Notes: generated by a model from the sequence alone, not told the origin. Numbered from the stretch's first letter, positions 1 to 9,930 are shown. The stretch: DNA of 64,000 bases from Planctomycetota bacterium (GCA_029550925.1 JAKPGL010000120.1:1-64000); one strand, 5' to 3'. Program-made: numbers and translations.

Positions 1-2343
1 GAACGCCGGCGTCTGAATGGGGATGACCAGGTCGGCCACGGGATACACTTTGGTAGAGAGACGGTTTTGGGCCTCATCCGGAGTCGTGATCAAAAGAACT
101 TCATTCTGGATGAGGTACGTCAAATCCAGCTCGCGCAGGAGCAGACGCAGCGCCGAACGAAGCGATACCCCTTTCAAGTTGATCGTAATCGCTTTGTCCG
201 TCTCGACCCCCACCCCTTCTAACGCTTTCTTGTCCAATTGGATCTCGATTTTGTGGAAATCCTTCAGATACTGAATCACCTCGCCCAACTGCGTATCCGT
301 AAATTCTAACTGGGTGGGCGATTCGAGTTGTTGGAGGATTTTCTTCTCCGCGGGGCCTCGACTGGCTAGGTCCATCGCCTGATACCGCTCTTTGCGTCGG
401 GCGGTCAGTTGCTGCCAGGTGTCTGCGTCGGTATAGACAATCGGCGGATCGTCCGGGAAAGGCACATGAGATTTTTCCACCTGAAACATCGTGGCAGTAA
501 ACATCTGCTCCTTGTCCGCGTACACCTGCACCGCTTGCGCATGCCGCCCTTGAAATTGGGCGTTGGAAAGAGCCAGTTCCGCTATCGGAACGGTAGGCGC
601 CTCTTTCTGCAACGCCATCGCACCTTCTTCCGCAACTCGATATTGCCCTTCGTCCATGAGGCTATTAAACCGCGCGATCAGTTGACGGATTTTCTCCTCC
701 CGCCGCTGAAGGTTCTCTTGCACCAGACTCCGTTCGCGGGCCTGCGCCAAAGTAATGTCCCGCTGTCGATCTCGTTCTTCTTTGATCTGTTTGCGGCGGT
801 CGGCTTCCCGCAAAGCGGCTTCCAGTTGGCCTAACAGCTTTGTCCGCACCGCCTCGTCCAGTTCAGGAACCCGACGAACATTTTCCATCTGGACTTTTAG
901 CTCATTGATGGCCGCGTCCGGATTGTCCGTCATCATGCTGCGGGCTTGGTTGATCGTCTGACCTACATCCGTAGAAACCATTTGCGACAAGAGGTTTTGC
1001 TTCTGTTGGTATCGCTCCACCAAAGCTCCGCCGTCGGGAACGGCCGGGGGTTCCAGGGCGCCCCGCAACTGTAAATTAGTCGGCTGGGCGGCTGGAGCCG
1101 GTTGGCCGGCCGGAGGATTGGCCTTGGCCTGTTCCCCTTGGGCGGCCCGGAGAACCGCTTGAGCTTCCGGATCTTGCGGGTCTTGCTTCAGGGCCGCCTG
1201 GCTCAACCGTTCCGCTTCCGCAGGATTACCGGCGGCCAAGGCTTGGCGAGCCAACAGCGTCAGGTTCCGCGCCCCTACATCCGCCAACACCTTGGCGTTT
1301 TTCAAACTCGTCGCATCCACCAACGGCAAACTCAGCCCCTTGGTCGGATCTTTGCGGGCCAAATCCACCAACGCCGGTAGATAGTTGTGATCTTCGTTAG
1401 GCGAACCGACAGGGGCCGTCCAACTTACATCCACCGGCCCCCCAGGACCTTCTACACTGGCGCGAATGGTTACCGGACCGTCGCCTTGAAGCGTCCCCAC
1501 CAGGACGGTCTCCCGGTCCAAACGCAACGGCGGCAATTCCGCCGGATAGACTTCTCGAATCGTCTCCGACAAAACAACCTTCTGAGGGATCGGCCAAAAG
1601 ACCGGCCCGTGAGCGACAGACGCAAGTTGATCCGCAATGGCCGCCGCATCCGCCGGCGATTCCTCAATCACCTTCCCGCCCGTCTGGGCCGCCAAGGCGC
1701 CCAACAACCTCAAGTCCGGTCCGGGCCCAATGGCATAACTCGACGCCGAAATCCGACGTTCCTTCAGTTGTTTCACCAAGGCCGCAAAACTCGCCTCGTC
1801 CAAAAGTTTTGCCTTGCTGGTGCCCTTACCTACATAAAGGATCGTTCGAGGTTTTCCCTGTTGAGACTGGAGCAATTCGGACGCCGTCAGGATCGCTTTT
1901 TCCATGTCCGTAGCGCCTAGCGGCGTGCGCTGGCGAAGTTTTTCGACGGCTTGTTTCATCTGGTCGCTTTGCGCAGGGACAAAACCCTCCGCCAAGGCAA
2001 CGGCGTTGACATCTACCCCAACCAGTTGAACGCGATCTTCCGGACCGAGTTTCTGGAGGAGTTGTTCCAGAACCTCCAATGCCTTGGCGCGAAAATCGCC
2101 CACCTGACCGGCCGAGGTGTCAAATAGAATCACAATCGACTGGCCGGCAACAGGCTGCACCTGGACCTGAGGACGCACACACAGTCCGAAATACTTCGTC
2201 CCGTCCGGATGTGCATAGATAAACATTTGCTGGGCTTCGGGGGTTGTTGGACTCGCCCCATACGCCCAGGCCCCTCCCAGAAGTGCCCCACCAACCGCCA
2301 GCACCCATAATCCCATCCACACAGACAAGCAGCGTCGAGACAT
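1..2343 (-). CDS. Secreted VWA-domain protein with C-terminal STN/secretin-type short domain, partial (runs off left edge)
   Basis: Reverse complement from the ATG at 2343 is open to base 1 (781 codons). Signal-like N-terminus MSRRCLSVWMGLWVLAVGGALLGGAWA, VWA-like start VAGQSIVILFDTSAGQVGDFRAKALEVLEQLLQKL, and STN-like TDTQLGEVIQYLKDFHKIEIQLDKKALEGVGVETDKAITINLKGVSLRSALRLLLQELDLTYLIQNEVLLITT. Not in the ORF track because no stop lies in the window. Confidence 0.8.
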   Translation of the reverse strand, partial: MSRRCLSVWMGLWVLAVGGALLGGAWAYGASPTTPEAQQMFIYAHPDGTKYFGLCVRPQVQVQPVAGQSIVILFDTSAGQVGDFRAKALEVLEQLLQKLGPEDRVQLVGVDVNAVALAEGFVPAQSDQMKQAVEKLRQRTPLGATDMEKAILTASELLQSQQGKPRTILYVGKGTSKAKLLDEASFAALVKQLKERRISASSYAIGPGPDLRLLGALAAQTGGKVIEESPADAAAIADQLASVAHGPVFWPIPQKVVLSETIREVYPAELPPLRLDRETVLVGTLQGDGPVTIRASVEGPGGPVDVSWTAPVGSPNEDHNYLPALVDLARKDPTKGLSLPLVDATSLKNAKVLADVGARNLTLLARQALAAGNPAEAERLSQAALKQDPQDPEAQAVLRAAQGEQAKANPPAGQPAPAAQPTNLQLRGALEPPAVPDGGALVERYQQKQNLLSQMVSTDVGQTINQARSMMTDNPDAAINELKVQMENVRRVPELDEAVRTKLLGQLEAALREADRRKQIKEERDRQRDITLAQARERSLVQENLQRREEKIRQLIARFNSLMDEGQYRVAEEGAMALQKEAPTVPIAELALSNAQFQGRHAQAVQVYADKEQMFTATMFQVEKSHVPFPDDPPIVYTDADTWQQLTARRKERYQAMDLASRGPAEKKILQQLESPTQLEFTDTQLGEVIQYLKDFHKIEIQLDKKALEGVGVETDKAITINLKGVSLRSALRLLLRELDLTYLIQNEVLLITTPDEAQNRLSTKVYPVADLVIPIQTPAF

Positions 2344-2731
2344 GGCCGAATCTCCGACATCTAAAAAAAGGACCGTTTTCTCCGGACGCCCTGTTCCGTT
2401 CCAACGTCCAGAAGGGAAAAGCCTACTGTACCATTTTTCCTGATCGGGTTTCTTTAGGAAATCCCTCCAGATAGCCCTATTTTATTCTCCCGGCCAGCCT
2501 CTTGCCAAGTAGAAACCTTCCTTTTTTACAAGAAAACCTTTCCTTCCGGACCGAAAGGCGAAGGAATGCCCTGAAAGAATTACACGACACCCCACTAAAT
2601 GGGTAAAACAACCCCCTTCTGCCCTCGCCGCCCTGAAATGCCCTACCCTATCTTGTCTTGGCTGCCTGAGACCAAGAAGTGGTGGGCAACCTTGGCCAAC
2701 GGCGTGCAGGCAAGCCTTCCAAAGCCTTCTA

Positions 2732-2832
2732 AGAACCTCTAACAAAAAAACAAAATAAAGCCAGGCAAGCATACAGCAGGCGCCCCCTAGCGGGGTATGG
2801 GAAGCGGTAAAGTCATTTTTGTTAGAGGTTCT
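2732..2832. repeat. Perfect 17-bp inverted repeat (AGAACCTCTAACAAAAA ... TTTTTGTTAGAGGTTCT) with 67-bp spacer
   Basis: Left arm 2732-2748 and right arm 2816-2832 are exact reverse complements. Confidence 0.75.
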
Positions 2833-2840
2833 AAAAGAAA

Positions 2841-2871
2841 GGCCCCATCCAGCCGTCGGCTGCATGGGGCC
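2841..2871 (-). terminator. Rho-independent terminator downstream of the acidic protein gene
   Basis: GGCCCCATCCAGCC-GTC-GGCTGCATGGGGCC: 14-bp stem with one mismatch and 3-nt loop. Read on the minus strand it is followed by TTTCTTTT. Confidence 0.75.
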
Positions 2872-2949
2872 GCTGCGAATCTCGAAAAAAGTCTCTAAAA
2901 AAGCACCGTACCTTTTGTTTATTTCATTCCCAGCATCTGGTTGGGAAGA

Positions 2950-4800
2950 TTATCGAGCCGTCGTCTCGGCCGGCAGAGAGGCTGCCCCCTCCTGACGCAG
3001 CGTTTCCTCGCCGATCGGAAACGTTTTTGTAAACCCCTCCGCCGCTGCCGAGATATCCAACAGCCCCGATACGGTTTTCCTCCAAGGTTCTACCAAACGA
3101 AGCAAACTCCGAGCTATGCCTTCAAGGAGCGAAGGATGGACTGAGCTAGATTCCTCAGGCGCCGGGGATAACGAAGACCCGGTTTGCTGGGCCGCTTCGG
3201 AATCCAAACCGGAAGACGTTTCCCCATCATTATTTTCTAGGTCGTCCGTTCCGGAAGGAATGGAATCGCCCTCTCGGTCCAACGTTTTCCAACCCTTAAG
3301 CTCTTCTCCCTCCAGATAGTTCGAGGGGGAAGAATCGCTGGACTGGCCAGGACTGCTCGGCTGATCACCGGAATCGGGCGACTGCGGGGAAGTTGTCTCA
3401 GACCAAGTATCCGGATTTTCGAGCCACCACTCGTATCGAGAGGTTGCCGGCTGGTTGCCAGCATTGGGTTCCTGACCTGGAATGTCCGACCAGGAAGACT
3501 CGCTGTCGTTAGGTTGCGGGAGACTGTCCTGTTCAGATTGTTCGGGATATTCGTACCGATCCAGGGGAAGAGACTCGTCCGAAGGAGTAAGATCGTTCTG
3601 CTCAGCCAACCCTTTGCTTGCAGAGGTGTTTTTTTCCGAAGGGTTCCTATTCTGTTCGGTTTGGAAGGGAGTCCCCGGTTCTGACGGTGGGGTGTATTCC
3701 GCCTCCACCCGATCATATCCTGGTTCATATCCCCACGGAGAAAACGCCTCGGAAGAATTGTCCGGGGTCTCAGGGGCGTCGCCCGGGCTTTGCTCTTCTG
3801 GGGGGGTGGCAGGTTCTGCCTGCTCATGGGGAGGGGCTTCCTGGGCGCCCTCTTGTTGTGGGATATCTTCACGCTCTTCAGAAGGATTGCTATCCATTCG
3901 CTCTTCATTTTCCGAAGCGCCCGCCGTTGGCTCTTCGGAAGAAATCTCTCCTTGTTCTCCAGGGAATGTGTTTTCCTGGGGTTCGCGGGTTTTTTCAGCG
4001 TCTTCGGAAGATTCTAATTCCTCCGTGGCTTCCCAGTCTTCCTTTTCCTCGGCTTCGTCCTCTTTCGCGTCCTCGTCGTTCTCGTCGTTCTCGTCGTCTG
4101 ATTTCTTTGCCGAGAAGTTGGATTGGTCTTCTGAGGTTTCTAAGGACGTTTCTCCGGATTCGTCTTGGGCGTTGGGGAGTTCCTCTTCGTGCTTTTCCAT
4201 AGCGTCGGTGTTCGGCTGGTCGGAAGAAGCGAGGGAGGAGTCGGTTTGGGGAGGCGTCGAACTATGGAGTTCGCTGCCCGCGTAGATACGGCCATACCGT
4301 TGGAAATACTCCTCCATGCTTTGCACTTCTCCTTGGAGGTCGGAGGAAGAGTCGGATTGTTCGAGGAGGGAGGATTCGGAAGTCTCGGACAAGCAGACAG
4401 AAGATTCTTCCCCAGATTTTTCCTCATCGGCGGCGACGGTAGAGGACTCAGCGGAGGAGGGGGAAGCGTCGGCTACCTCATTTTGGGTATTCCAAGATTC
4501 TGGGCTGTACACACTATCCCAGTCCGGATGTTGAACACTGGTCGGGTCAGAATGGTTTGGGAGGGCAACCGGCGTGTCAGATGGCTGTTCTTCCTTGACC
4601 GAGGCGGCAGGAGTTGAAGAGTCGGCAAACCAACCCCACTTCGGATGGGGTTGGTAAGGCACCCATTCTTCGGGATTGTCGGTTTTGGCGAGGGCCAAAC
4701 TAATCTGGCCCAACCACAACCCCACCACAACAACACTTCCTAATGGAGCAGTAAGAGATAGGGGAAAAACAGAACGTCTCATAATGAAGTATCCTCCCAT
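2950..4800 (-). CDS. Secreted/anchored, highly acidic Ser/Glu/Pro-rich low-complexity protein
   Basis: 616-aa ORF; hydrophobic N-terminus (MRRSVFPLSLTAPLGSVVVVGLWLGQISLALA), long E/S/D/P-rich body, short helical C-terminus. Followed by a terminator. Confidence 0.75.
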   Translation of the reverse strand: MGGYFIMRRSVFPLSLTAPLGSVVVVGLWLGQISLALAKTDNPEEWVPYQPHPKWGWFADSSTPAASVKEEQPSDTPVALPNHSDPTSVQHPDWDSVYSPESWNTQNEVADASPSSAESSTVAADEEKSGEESSVCLSETSESSLLEQSDSSSDLQGEVQSMEEYFQRYGRIYAGSELHSSTPPQTDSSLASSDQPNTDAMEKHEEELPNAQDESGETSLETSEDQSNFSAKKSDDENDENDEDAKEDEAEEKEDWEATEELESSEDAEKTREPQENTFPGEQGEISSEEPTAGASENEERMDSNPSEEREDIPQQEGAQEAPPHEQAEPATPPEEQSPGDAPETPDNSSEAFSPWGYEPGYDRVEAEYTPPSEPGTPFQTEQNRNPSEKNTSASKGLAEQNDLTPSDESLPLDRYEYPEQSEQDSLPQPNDSESSWSDIPGQEPNAGNQPATSRYEWWLENPDTWSETTSPQSPDSGDQPSSPGQSSDSSPSNYLEGEELKGWKTLDREGDSIPSGTDDLENNDGETSSGLDSEAAQQTGSSLSPAPEESSSVHPSLLEGIARSLLRLVEPWRKTVSGLLDISAAAEGFTKTFPIGEETLRQEGAASLPAETTAR

Positions 4801-5387
4801 AGAGCAAACTGTTAAGGGAACGGAACGTTGATAGCAGCCGTAGCAGGCCTTTTCCTAAAATCACCAACAGACAGCACCTCCCAAAGGCTTGGTTTGGGGC
4901 CGTTAAAGACACTCTCAGAGCCGCTGGGTAGGATGGCGTGGAAGGCACCCAAGGGGTGGATTCCTTTGGGGGGCGTCCAGGAGGTGAAGAAGGTTGGCGG
5001 CTCCCGGCCGTTCTACCTTATCGGAGACGGCGTCTCTCCATGTTTAGGCAATTGACGCAAATTGGATTGTATAAGAGTGATAAGCACTTTAGGGCTTCTA
5101 CACAATTGGAGAAGTTTGGCCAATATATCCAAATGGAAAAAACTGAAGAAAATGTACTAACACAAAACGCTACGCCCTTTCGGTAGGTCTTCCTTGATCA
5201 ACCTATATCTGTTTTCCGGAACATTTCATCCTGAAAGACCTTTTTACCTCTTTTATCCAACCGGTTTCTTCCAACTCCTCCATATCCATGTCGTCCATCG
5301 AAATACTTTTCTCACCTCCTTCCTGAATGCATTTTGATCCGCTATAAAATATCTTTCCCATTGGTCCCATAAGTAAGGAACGTCCTC

Positions 5388-5969
5388 ATGAAAGTCCTTG
5401 TACTCGTTGCGAATCCGAATCCCGGCAGTTTTTGCCATGCCATTGCACAGACTGCCAAGGAGCAGCTTCAAAGCCAGGGCCATCAGGTCACTTTCCACGA
5501 CTTATATGCCGAGCGTTTTGATCCCCTCTTGCCCGTGGGAGAGATTCCCAAAGACGCCCCCTTGGATCCGGTCATTCAGCACCATTGTCAGGAGGTGGGC
5601 CAAGCAGAAGGGTTTGTCGTGGTTCACCCTAACTGGTGGTCGATGCCCCCCGCCATCTTGAAAGGCTGGATCGACCGGGTCTTCCGCCAAGGCGTGGCCT
5701 ATACCTTCACCAAAGACGGGGTTCAGGGCTTCTTTCAAGGACGCCGCGCGGTGGTCTTTACCACCTCCAATACCCCCAGGGACATCGAGTTGAGCGTGTT
5801 CGGCGATCCGCTGGAAAATCTCTGGAAAACCTGCATCTTCGGATTCTGCGGCCTAGAAAATTTCTATCGCCGAAATTTTGAGCCGATCATCGAAAGCACC
5901 CTCCAGCAACGCCAGGCCTGGCTCCAAGAGGTGCGTCAGATCGTCCGCGAGCGGTTCGCTTCCGGCTAA
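5388..5969 (+). CDS. Flavodoxin-fold NAD(P)H oxidoreductase (NAD(P)H dehydrogenase (quinone) family)
   Basis: MKVLVLVANPNPGSFCHAIAQTAKEQL...VVVHPNWWSMPPAILKGWIDRVFRQGVAYTF is characteristic of the family. Confidence 0.88.
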   Translation: MKVLVLVANPNPGSFCHAIAQTAKEQLQSQGHQVTFHDLYAERFDPLLPVGEIPKDAPLDPVIQHHCQEVGQAEGFVVVHPNWWSMPPAILKGWIDRVFRQGVAYTFTKDGVQGFFQGRRAVVFTTSNTPRDIELSVFGDPLENLWKTCIFGFCGLENFYRRNFEPIIESTLQQRQAWLQEVRQIVRERFASG

Positions 5970-6027
5970 CCCCCCTTTAGTAGTGGCAAGAATTCTCCCG
6001 GCAAGAGGGAAGCCCTCTCATAACGAT

Positions 6028-6981
6028 CTAAAAGGCTTCTAACGGAAGTTCATTATCTTGCATAAACCGCTCGGCTTCCGGCCGGGTGAATACACTGTCG
6101 GTCGTGGTAATGGAGCGGACGCAGCTTGCGCCCAGGGCGCTGCCCCAGCGAAGGCAACCGGCTGGGTCTGCACCGGCAAGCATTCCAGCAATAAACCCAG
6201 CATCGAACGCATCGCCCGAACCCGCCCCGCCGACAAACTCCACCGGATACACCCCGGCGCGAAGCCGAAGTCCATCCGTTACCAGCAAACTCCCTTTGCT
6301 GCCCATCGTAATGACCACCGTCTTTACCCCGGCGTCCCGGAACCGGTTGGCCTGGTCCAGCGGGTCTTTCAGCCCGGTAATCACAGCGCCTTCGTGGTCA
6401 TTGGGTACCAGGACATCAATTTCCGGCAGAAGCGGGGCCAAACGATCCCAGTAGTTCTCCGGCCCGAACATCACCACATCCACGACGGTTTTGGCCCCAG
6501 CCGCCCTCGCCCGCCGAAATAGTTCCACTGTCTCCTGGGTTTCCAATTTCGGAAGCATGAAGTACCCACCCACATAGATCACCTTGGCCTGCTGAAGCCA
6601 TTCCGGCGGGACATGATCGACGCCAAACAGAGTGTTGGCCCCGGGGGTACTGATAAACCGGCGGTCTTGGCCTTGGACATTGACGATCATCGTACAGGCC
6701 GAGGGTTTGCCCGAAATCGTATGCACCCCGCCGGTATCGACCCCGCCTTTCTCTAACGCCTCGACAATGACCCGGCCAAACGGATCGTCGCCCACACAGC
6801 CGGACACCCCCACCCGCACTCCCACTTTTACCAAATCCAGAGCGGTATTCGATGCGCATCCGCCCAGGGCCAATTGAATCTGATCCACCACAATCAATTC
6901 CCCTTCATGGGGAACCCGGGGAATCGGGGCGCAAGTCACGTCGGCAAACAAGATTCCCATGCACAGGCAGTCGATCTCCAT
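6028..6981 (-). CDS. PfkB-family carbohydrate kinase
   Basis: GGCASNTALDLVKVG..., GDDPFG, GKPSACTMIVNVQGQDRRF, and GAGSGDAFDAGF catalytic/anion-hole motif. Confidence 0.9.
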   Translation of the reverse strand: MEIDCLCMGILFADVTCAPIPRVPHEGELIVVDQIQLALGGCASNTALDLVKVGVRVGVSGCVGDDPFGRVIVEALEKGGVDTGGVHTISGKPSACTMIVNVQGQDRRFISTPGANTLFGVDHVPPEWLQQAKVIYVGGYFMLPKLETQETVELFRRARAAGAKTVVDVVMFGPENYWDRLAPLLPEIDVLVPNDHEGAVITGLKDPLDQANRFRDAGVKTVVITMGSKGSLLVTDGLRLRAGVYPVEFVGGAGSGDAFDAGFIAGMLAGADPAGCLRWGSALGASCVRSITTTDSVFTRPEAERFMQDNELPLEAF

Positions 6982-7294
6982 TGGCGTACTCCTCAGGTCA
7001 AAGGTGTTTACTTAAAGAGCCGATCCCCTCCTTACGTCTATAAACCACCGAGGCGGCTGGTTTGGCGTCACGGCAGGGAGAATCTGTCTTTGAGAATTTT
7101 CTGCTTGTTTACTGTAATACCAATAGTGCCAAACTTTTTCCAGTCCCCCGGAGCAGACTCTTTCTGCGAGCCTGGCTTGAAAAATCCCATCCGTTTTGGG
7201 GCCAACATCGCCCCCCCGGCTTTGCAGGAGCTTCCGCCAGGAGTATGATGCAAAACAGCGTTCTAAAAGACCTTCTAGAACCGAATCGCTTAGA

Positions 7295-8296
7295 ATGAGC
7301 CATTCCGGTATTCAAACTGGGCCAGAAATCCCTTCGAGCCAGCCGTCGCCGTTGCCGCTGGAAATGACCGGCGTTCAGCCGGGCGGCGGATGGTGCGCCC
7401 AGGTCGAGATGGCCTGGGGCCGATTGCGCCGGTGGTACTTAAAACGGTTTCGGCCTGGGTATGTGCGTCGCATGGCCGAGCTTCGCCAAGGCAACACGGA
7501 CGGCGCTCCGCATGAAATCCTGGACCCTCGGGATTTGAAATATTGCCGAAATCTGGTCCGGTGCGATTGGGCGCCGGAGCACGATCCGTTCCGCTGGCGA
7601 GATCGGTTGCCTTTTGCTCGATGGGGCCTGGCCGAGTTGGTCTTGATCGGCGGCCCCTTAGGGTTGTTGACCCTGGCCGGCGTGGTGCTGGCTCTGGTGC
7701 AATCGGCCTGGTGGTGGTTGGCGGTGGTGTTGGTTGGTGCGCCGTGGGCGCTGGTCGTGTGGTTTTTCCGGGACCCGCCCCGGCGGATACCCCAGGACCC
7801 GGGCCTGTGGGTTTCGCCCGCCGATGGCAAGGTGGTGGAAGTGGTCCGCCTGGAGCATGATCCTTTTCTAGGCGGCCCGGCCGTGCGGATCAGTATTTTT
7901 CTGTCGATTTTCGACGTGCATGTAAACCGTTCGCCCTGTGCGGCTCGGGCGGCGGCGTTTCGGTATCAGCGCGGCGATTTTCTCAATGCCATGCGCCCGG
8001 AAAGCGCCGAGCGGAACGAAAACCTCTGGATCGGCCTGGAGGCTACCGAACCCCCGTATGGCCGATTGGCCGTCCGGGTCATTGCCGGGGCCATTGCCCG
8101 AAGGATTGTTTGCGTGCTCCGACCGGGCGAAGAGCTGGGGCGGGGACAAAAGTTCGGGATGATCAAACTCGGCTCCCGCACCGAACTTGTCCTGCCGGAT
8201 CGGGAAGGGTTGGAACTGCTCGTTCAGGTCGGTTCCAAGGTGCGGGCCGGGAGCACTCCGATTGCCCGTTGGCATTGGAAAGGCGTCTTGCCATGA
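7295..8296 (+). CDS. psd: Phosphatidylserine decarboxylase
   Basis: WVSPADGKVVEV..., SIFDVHVNRSP, and KLGSRTELVLP (Gly-Ser self-cleavage site). Start placed at MSHSG within the longer ORF 7196-8296. Confidence 0.9.
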   Translation: MSHSGIQTGPEIPSSQPSPLPLEMTGVQPGGGWCAQVEMAWGRLRRWYLKRFRPGYVRRMAELRQGNTDGAPHEILDPRDLKYCRNLVRCDWAPEHDPFRWRDRLPFARWGLAELVLIGGPLGLLTLAGVVLALVQSAWWWLAVVLVGAPWALVVWFFRDPPRRIPQDPGLWVSPADGKVVEVVRLEHDPFLGGPAVRISIFLSIFDVHVNRSPCAARAAAFRYQRGDFLNAMRPESAERNENLWIGLEATEPPYGRLAVRVIAGAIARRIVCVLRPGEELGRGQKFGMIKLGSRTELVLPDREGLELLVQVGSKVRAGSTPIARWHWKGVLP

Positions 8297-9126
8297 AACG
8301 CCGATTGAAAACAATCGCCATTTTTCCGACGCTTTTTACGTTGGGGAACCTGGTCTGCGGTTTTTTTGCCATTGTGGTGGCCTCCCGGGTGGGCAAACCG
8401 GAATTTTTACCGGAGTCCCTTAAAGACCTCCCGGCGGATGATATTTACAATCTGATGTTGGCGGCCTGGCTGATTTTCTTGGCGATGGTGTTTGACGCAT
8501 TGGATGGCCATATCGCCCGGCTTTCGGGGGCGACGACGAATTTCGGCGCAGAGCTAGACAGTCTGTGCGATCTGGTAACCTTCGGGGTGGCGCCGGCGTT
8601 TCTGATAGTGAAATTATGTCCTCGTTTTACATTCCTTCATCGAGAGGCGATCTGGGTGATCGCCGCCGCCTATGCGGCCTGCGCGGCGCTTCGGCTGGCG
8701 CGGTTCAATGTGGAGACTTCGGAAGAGGATGATCATCTGCATTTTAACGGGCTGCCTTCGCCGGCGGCGGCTGCCTCGATCGCCGGGTTTGCCATCTTCT
8801 TCTATACCCTCTATTCCAAGGAGCCGCCCCTGGCCTATGCAGAACAAATATACACTTTCACCCAAGCCACCCTCCCGTTTTTCGGCGCCCTGGTGGCCCT
8901 GCTGATGGTCTCCCGAATCCCCTATCCGCATGTCGTAAACCAGATTTTCCACGGCCAGCGCAGCTTCGGCCATCTGGTGGCGGTGATCTTCGCCCTGGTC
9001 GCCATCATGGTGATCCGCGGATACTCGGTGCCGATTATCTGTACCGTATTTGTCCTGAGCGGCCCGGTGCGTTTCGCCTGGGCCAAACTGGTCGAAAAAC
9101 GCCTCCAGGAGGAAGAAGTGTTTTAG
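8293..9126 (+). CDS. pssA: CDP-diacylglycerol--serine O-phosphatidyltransferase
   Basis: MVFDALDGHIARLSGATTNFGAELDSLCDLVTFGVAPAF contains the CDP-alcohol phosphatidyltransferase signature. ATG overlaps the psd stop (ATGA). Confidence 0.94.
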   Translation: MKRRLKTIAIFPTLFTLGNLVCGFFAIVVASRVGKPEFLPESLKDLPADDIYNLMLAAWLIFLAMVFDALDGHIARLSGATTNFGAELDSLCDLVTFGVAPAFLIVKLCPRFTFLHREAIWVIAAAYAACAALRLARFNVETSEEDDHLHFNGLPSPAAAASIAGFAIFFYTLYSKEPPLAYAEQIYTFTQATLPFFGALVALLMVSRIPYPHVVNQIFHGQRSFGHLVAVIFALVAIMVIRGYSVPIICTVFVLSGPVRFAWAKLVEKRLQEEEVF

Positions 9127-9170
9127 GCCGCCGACAACCGTGAACGTCAAGAATATGTAGGACGAGCACC

Positions 9171-9785
9171 ATGTTTTCCGGAATTGTCGAAGCATTAGGA
9201 ACGGTAGTAGAAATTCGTTCGGAACCGCCCGGCTGTAAACTCTGGGTCCAGGAGCCGCGGATTGTGCCGGAAATCCGGACGGCCGACAGTGTGGCCGTCA
9301 ACGGCTGTTGTCTGACGGTGGTCGATCTGCAAGGCGACCGGATGGCTTTCGACGTGGGGCCGGAGACCCTCCGACGGACTAATCTGGGCCGATTGGTTCC
9401 CGGAAGTCGGGTGAATCTGGAGCGTTCGTTGCGTGTGGGCGATCGGCTGGGCGGGCATTTTGTTACCGGCCATATCGACGATGTCGGAACGCTGTTAGAG
9501 CGCACCGATCAAGGCGATTGGTCGTTTTACTGGTTTCAGGTCCCTCGGCGGTTAAGCCGACAGATGGCCCCGAAAGCCTCCATCGCCGTGGATGGAGTCA
9601 GCCTGACCATTGTCGATAGCGAGCCGGACCGCTTCAGCGTGGCCCTGATCCCCTACACCTTGGCCGTTACCACCCTGGGCATTCTGAAAGTGGGCGATCC
9701 GGTCAATCTGGAAACGGACGTGTTGGCCAAGTATGTGCAGCGGCTCGTCGAATCGCAAACCTGGGACCAGCCCGCAGAGCAGTAA
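9171..9785 (+). CDS. ribE: Riboflavin synthase, alpha subunit
   Basis: MFSGIVEALGTV..., two lumazine-binding repeats (VNGCCLTVV / VDGVSLTIV), GGHFVTGHIDDVG. Confidence 0.94.
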   Translation: MFSGIVEALGTVVEIRSEPPGCKLWVQEPRIVPEIRTADSVAVNGCCLTVVDLQGDRMAFDVGPETLRRTNLGRLVPGSRVNLERSLRVGDRLGGHFVTGHIDDVGTLLERTDQGDWSFYWFQVPRRLSRQMAPKASIAVDGVSLTIVDSEPDRFSVALIPYTLAVTTLGILKVGDPVNLETDVLAKYVQRLVESQTWDQPAEQ

Positions 9786-9864
9786 CCGGGATTTCTTCAA
9801 CCCGGAAATCTGCGGTGCATCGGCTAGGAATCCGGGGCCGCGGCTAAGCAACGCATTGCGAACG

Positions 9865-9930
9865 GCGCTCGAGGTGGAGTAGGGCACGAAGGACCAGCGC
9901 TCGAGGTGGAGTAGGGCACGGAGGGCCAGC
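9865..9930. repeat. Two-copy 32-bp tandem repeat (GCGCTCGAGGTGGAGTAGGGCACGAAGGACCA)
   Basis: Copies start at 9865 and 9897, near-identical, just 3' of the pseudopilin stop at 9944. A weaker third partial copy overlaps the stop. Confidence 0.75.

Noticed and set aside
2482-2865. 127-aa minus-strand ORF
   Set aside because: Spans the terminator hairpin and the inverted repeat; no protein-like motif.
3482-4285. 267-aa plus-strand ORF opposite the acidic protein gene
   Set aside because: Antisense shadow of a Ser/Glu-rich gene; Ser/Gly/Phe repetitive product with no independent support.
5636-5881. Alternate-frame ORFs within the flavodoxin-fold gene
   Set aside because: High-GC overlapping frames; the 5388-5969 frame has clear family motifs.
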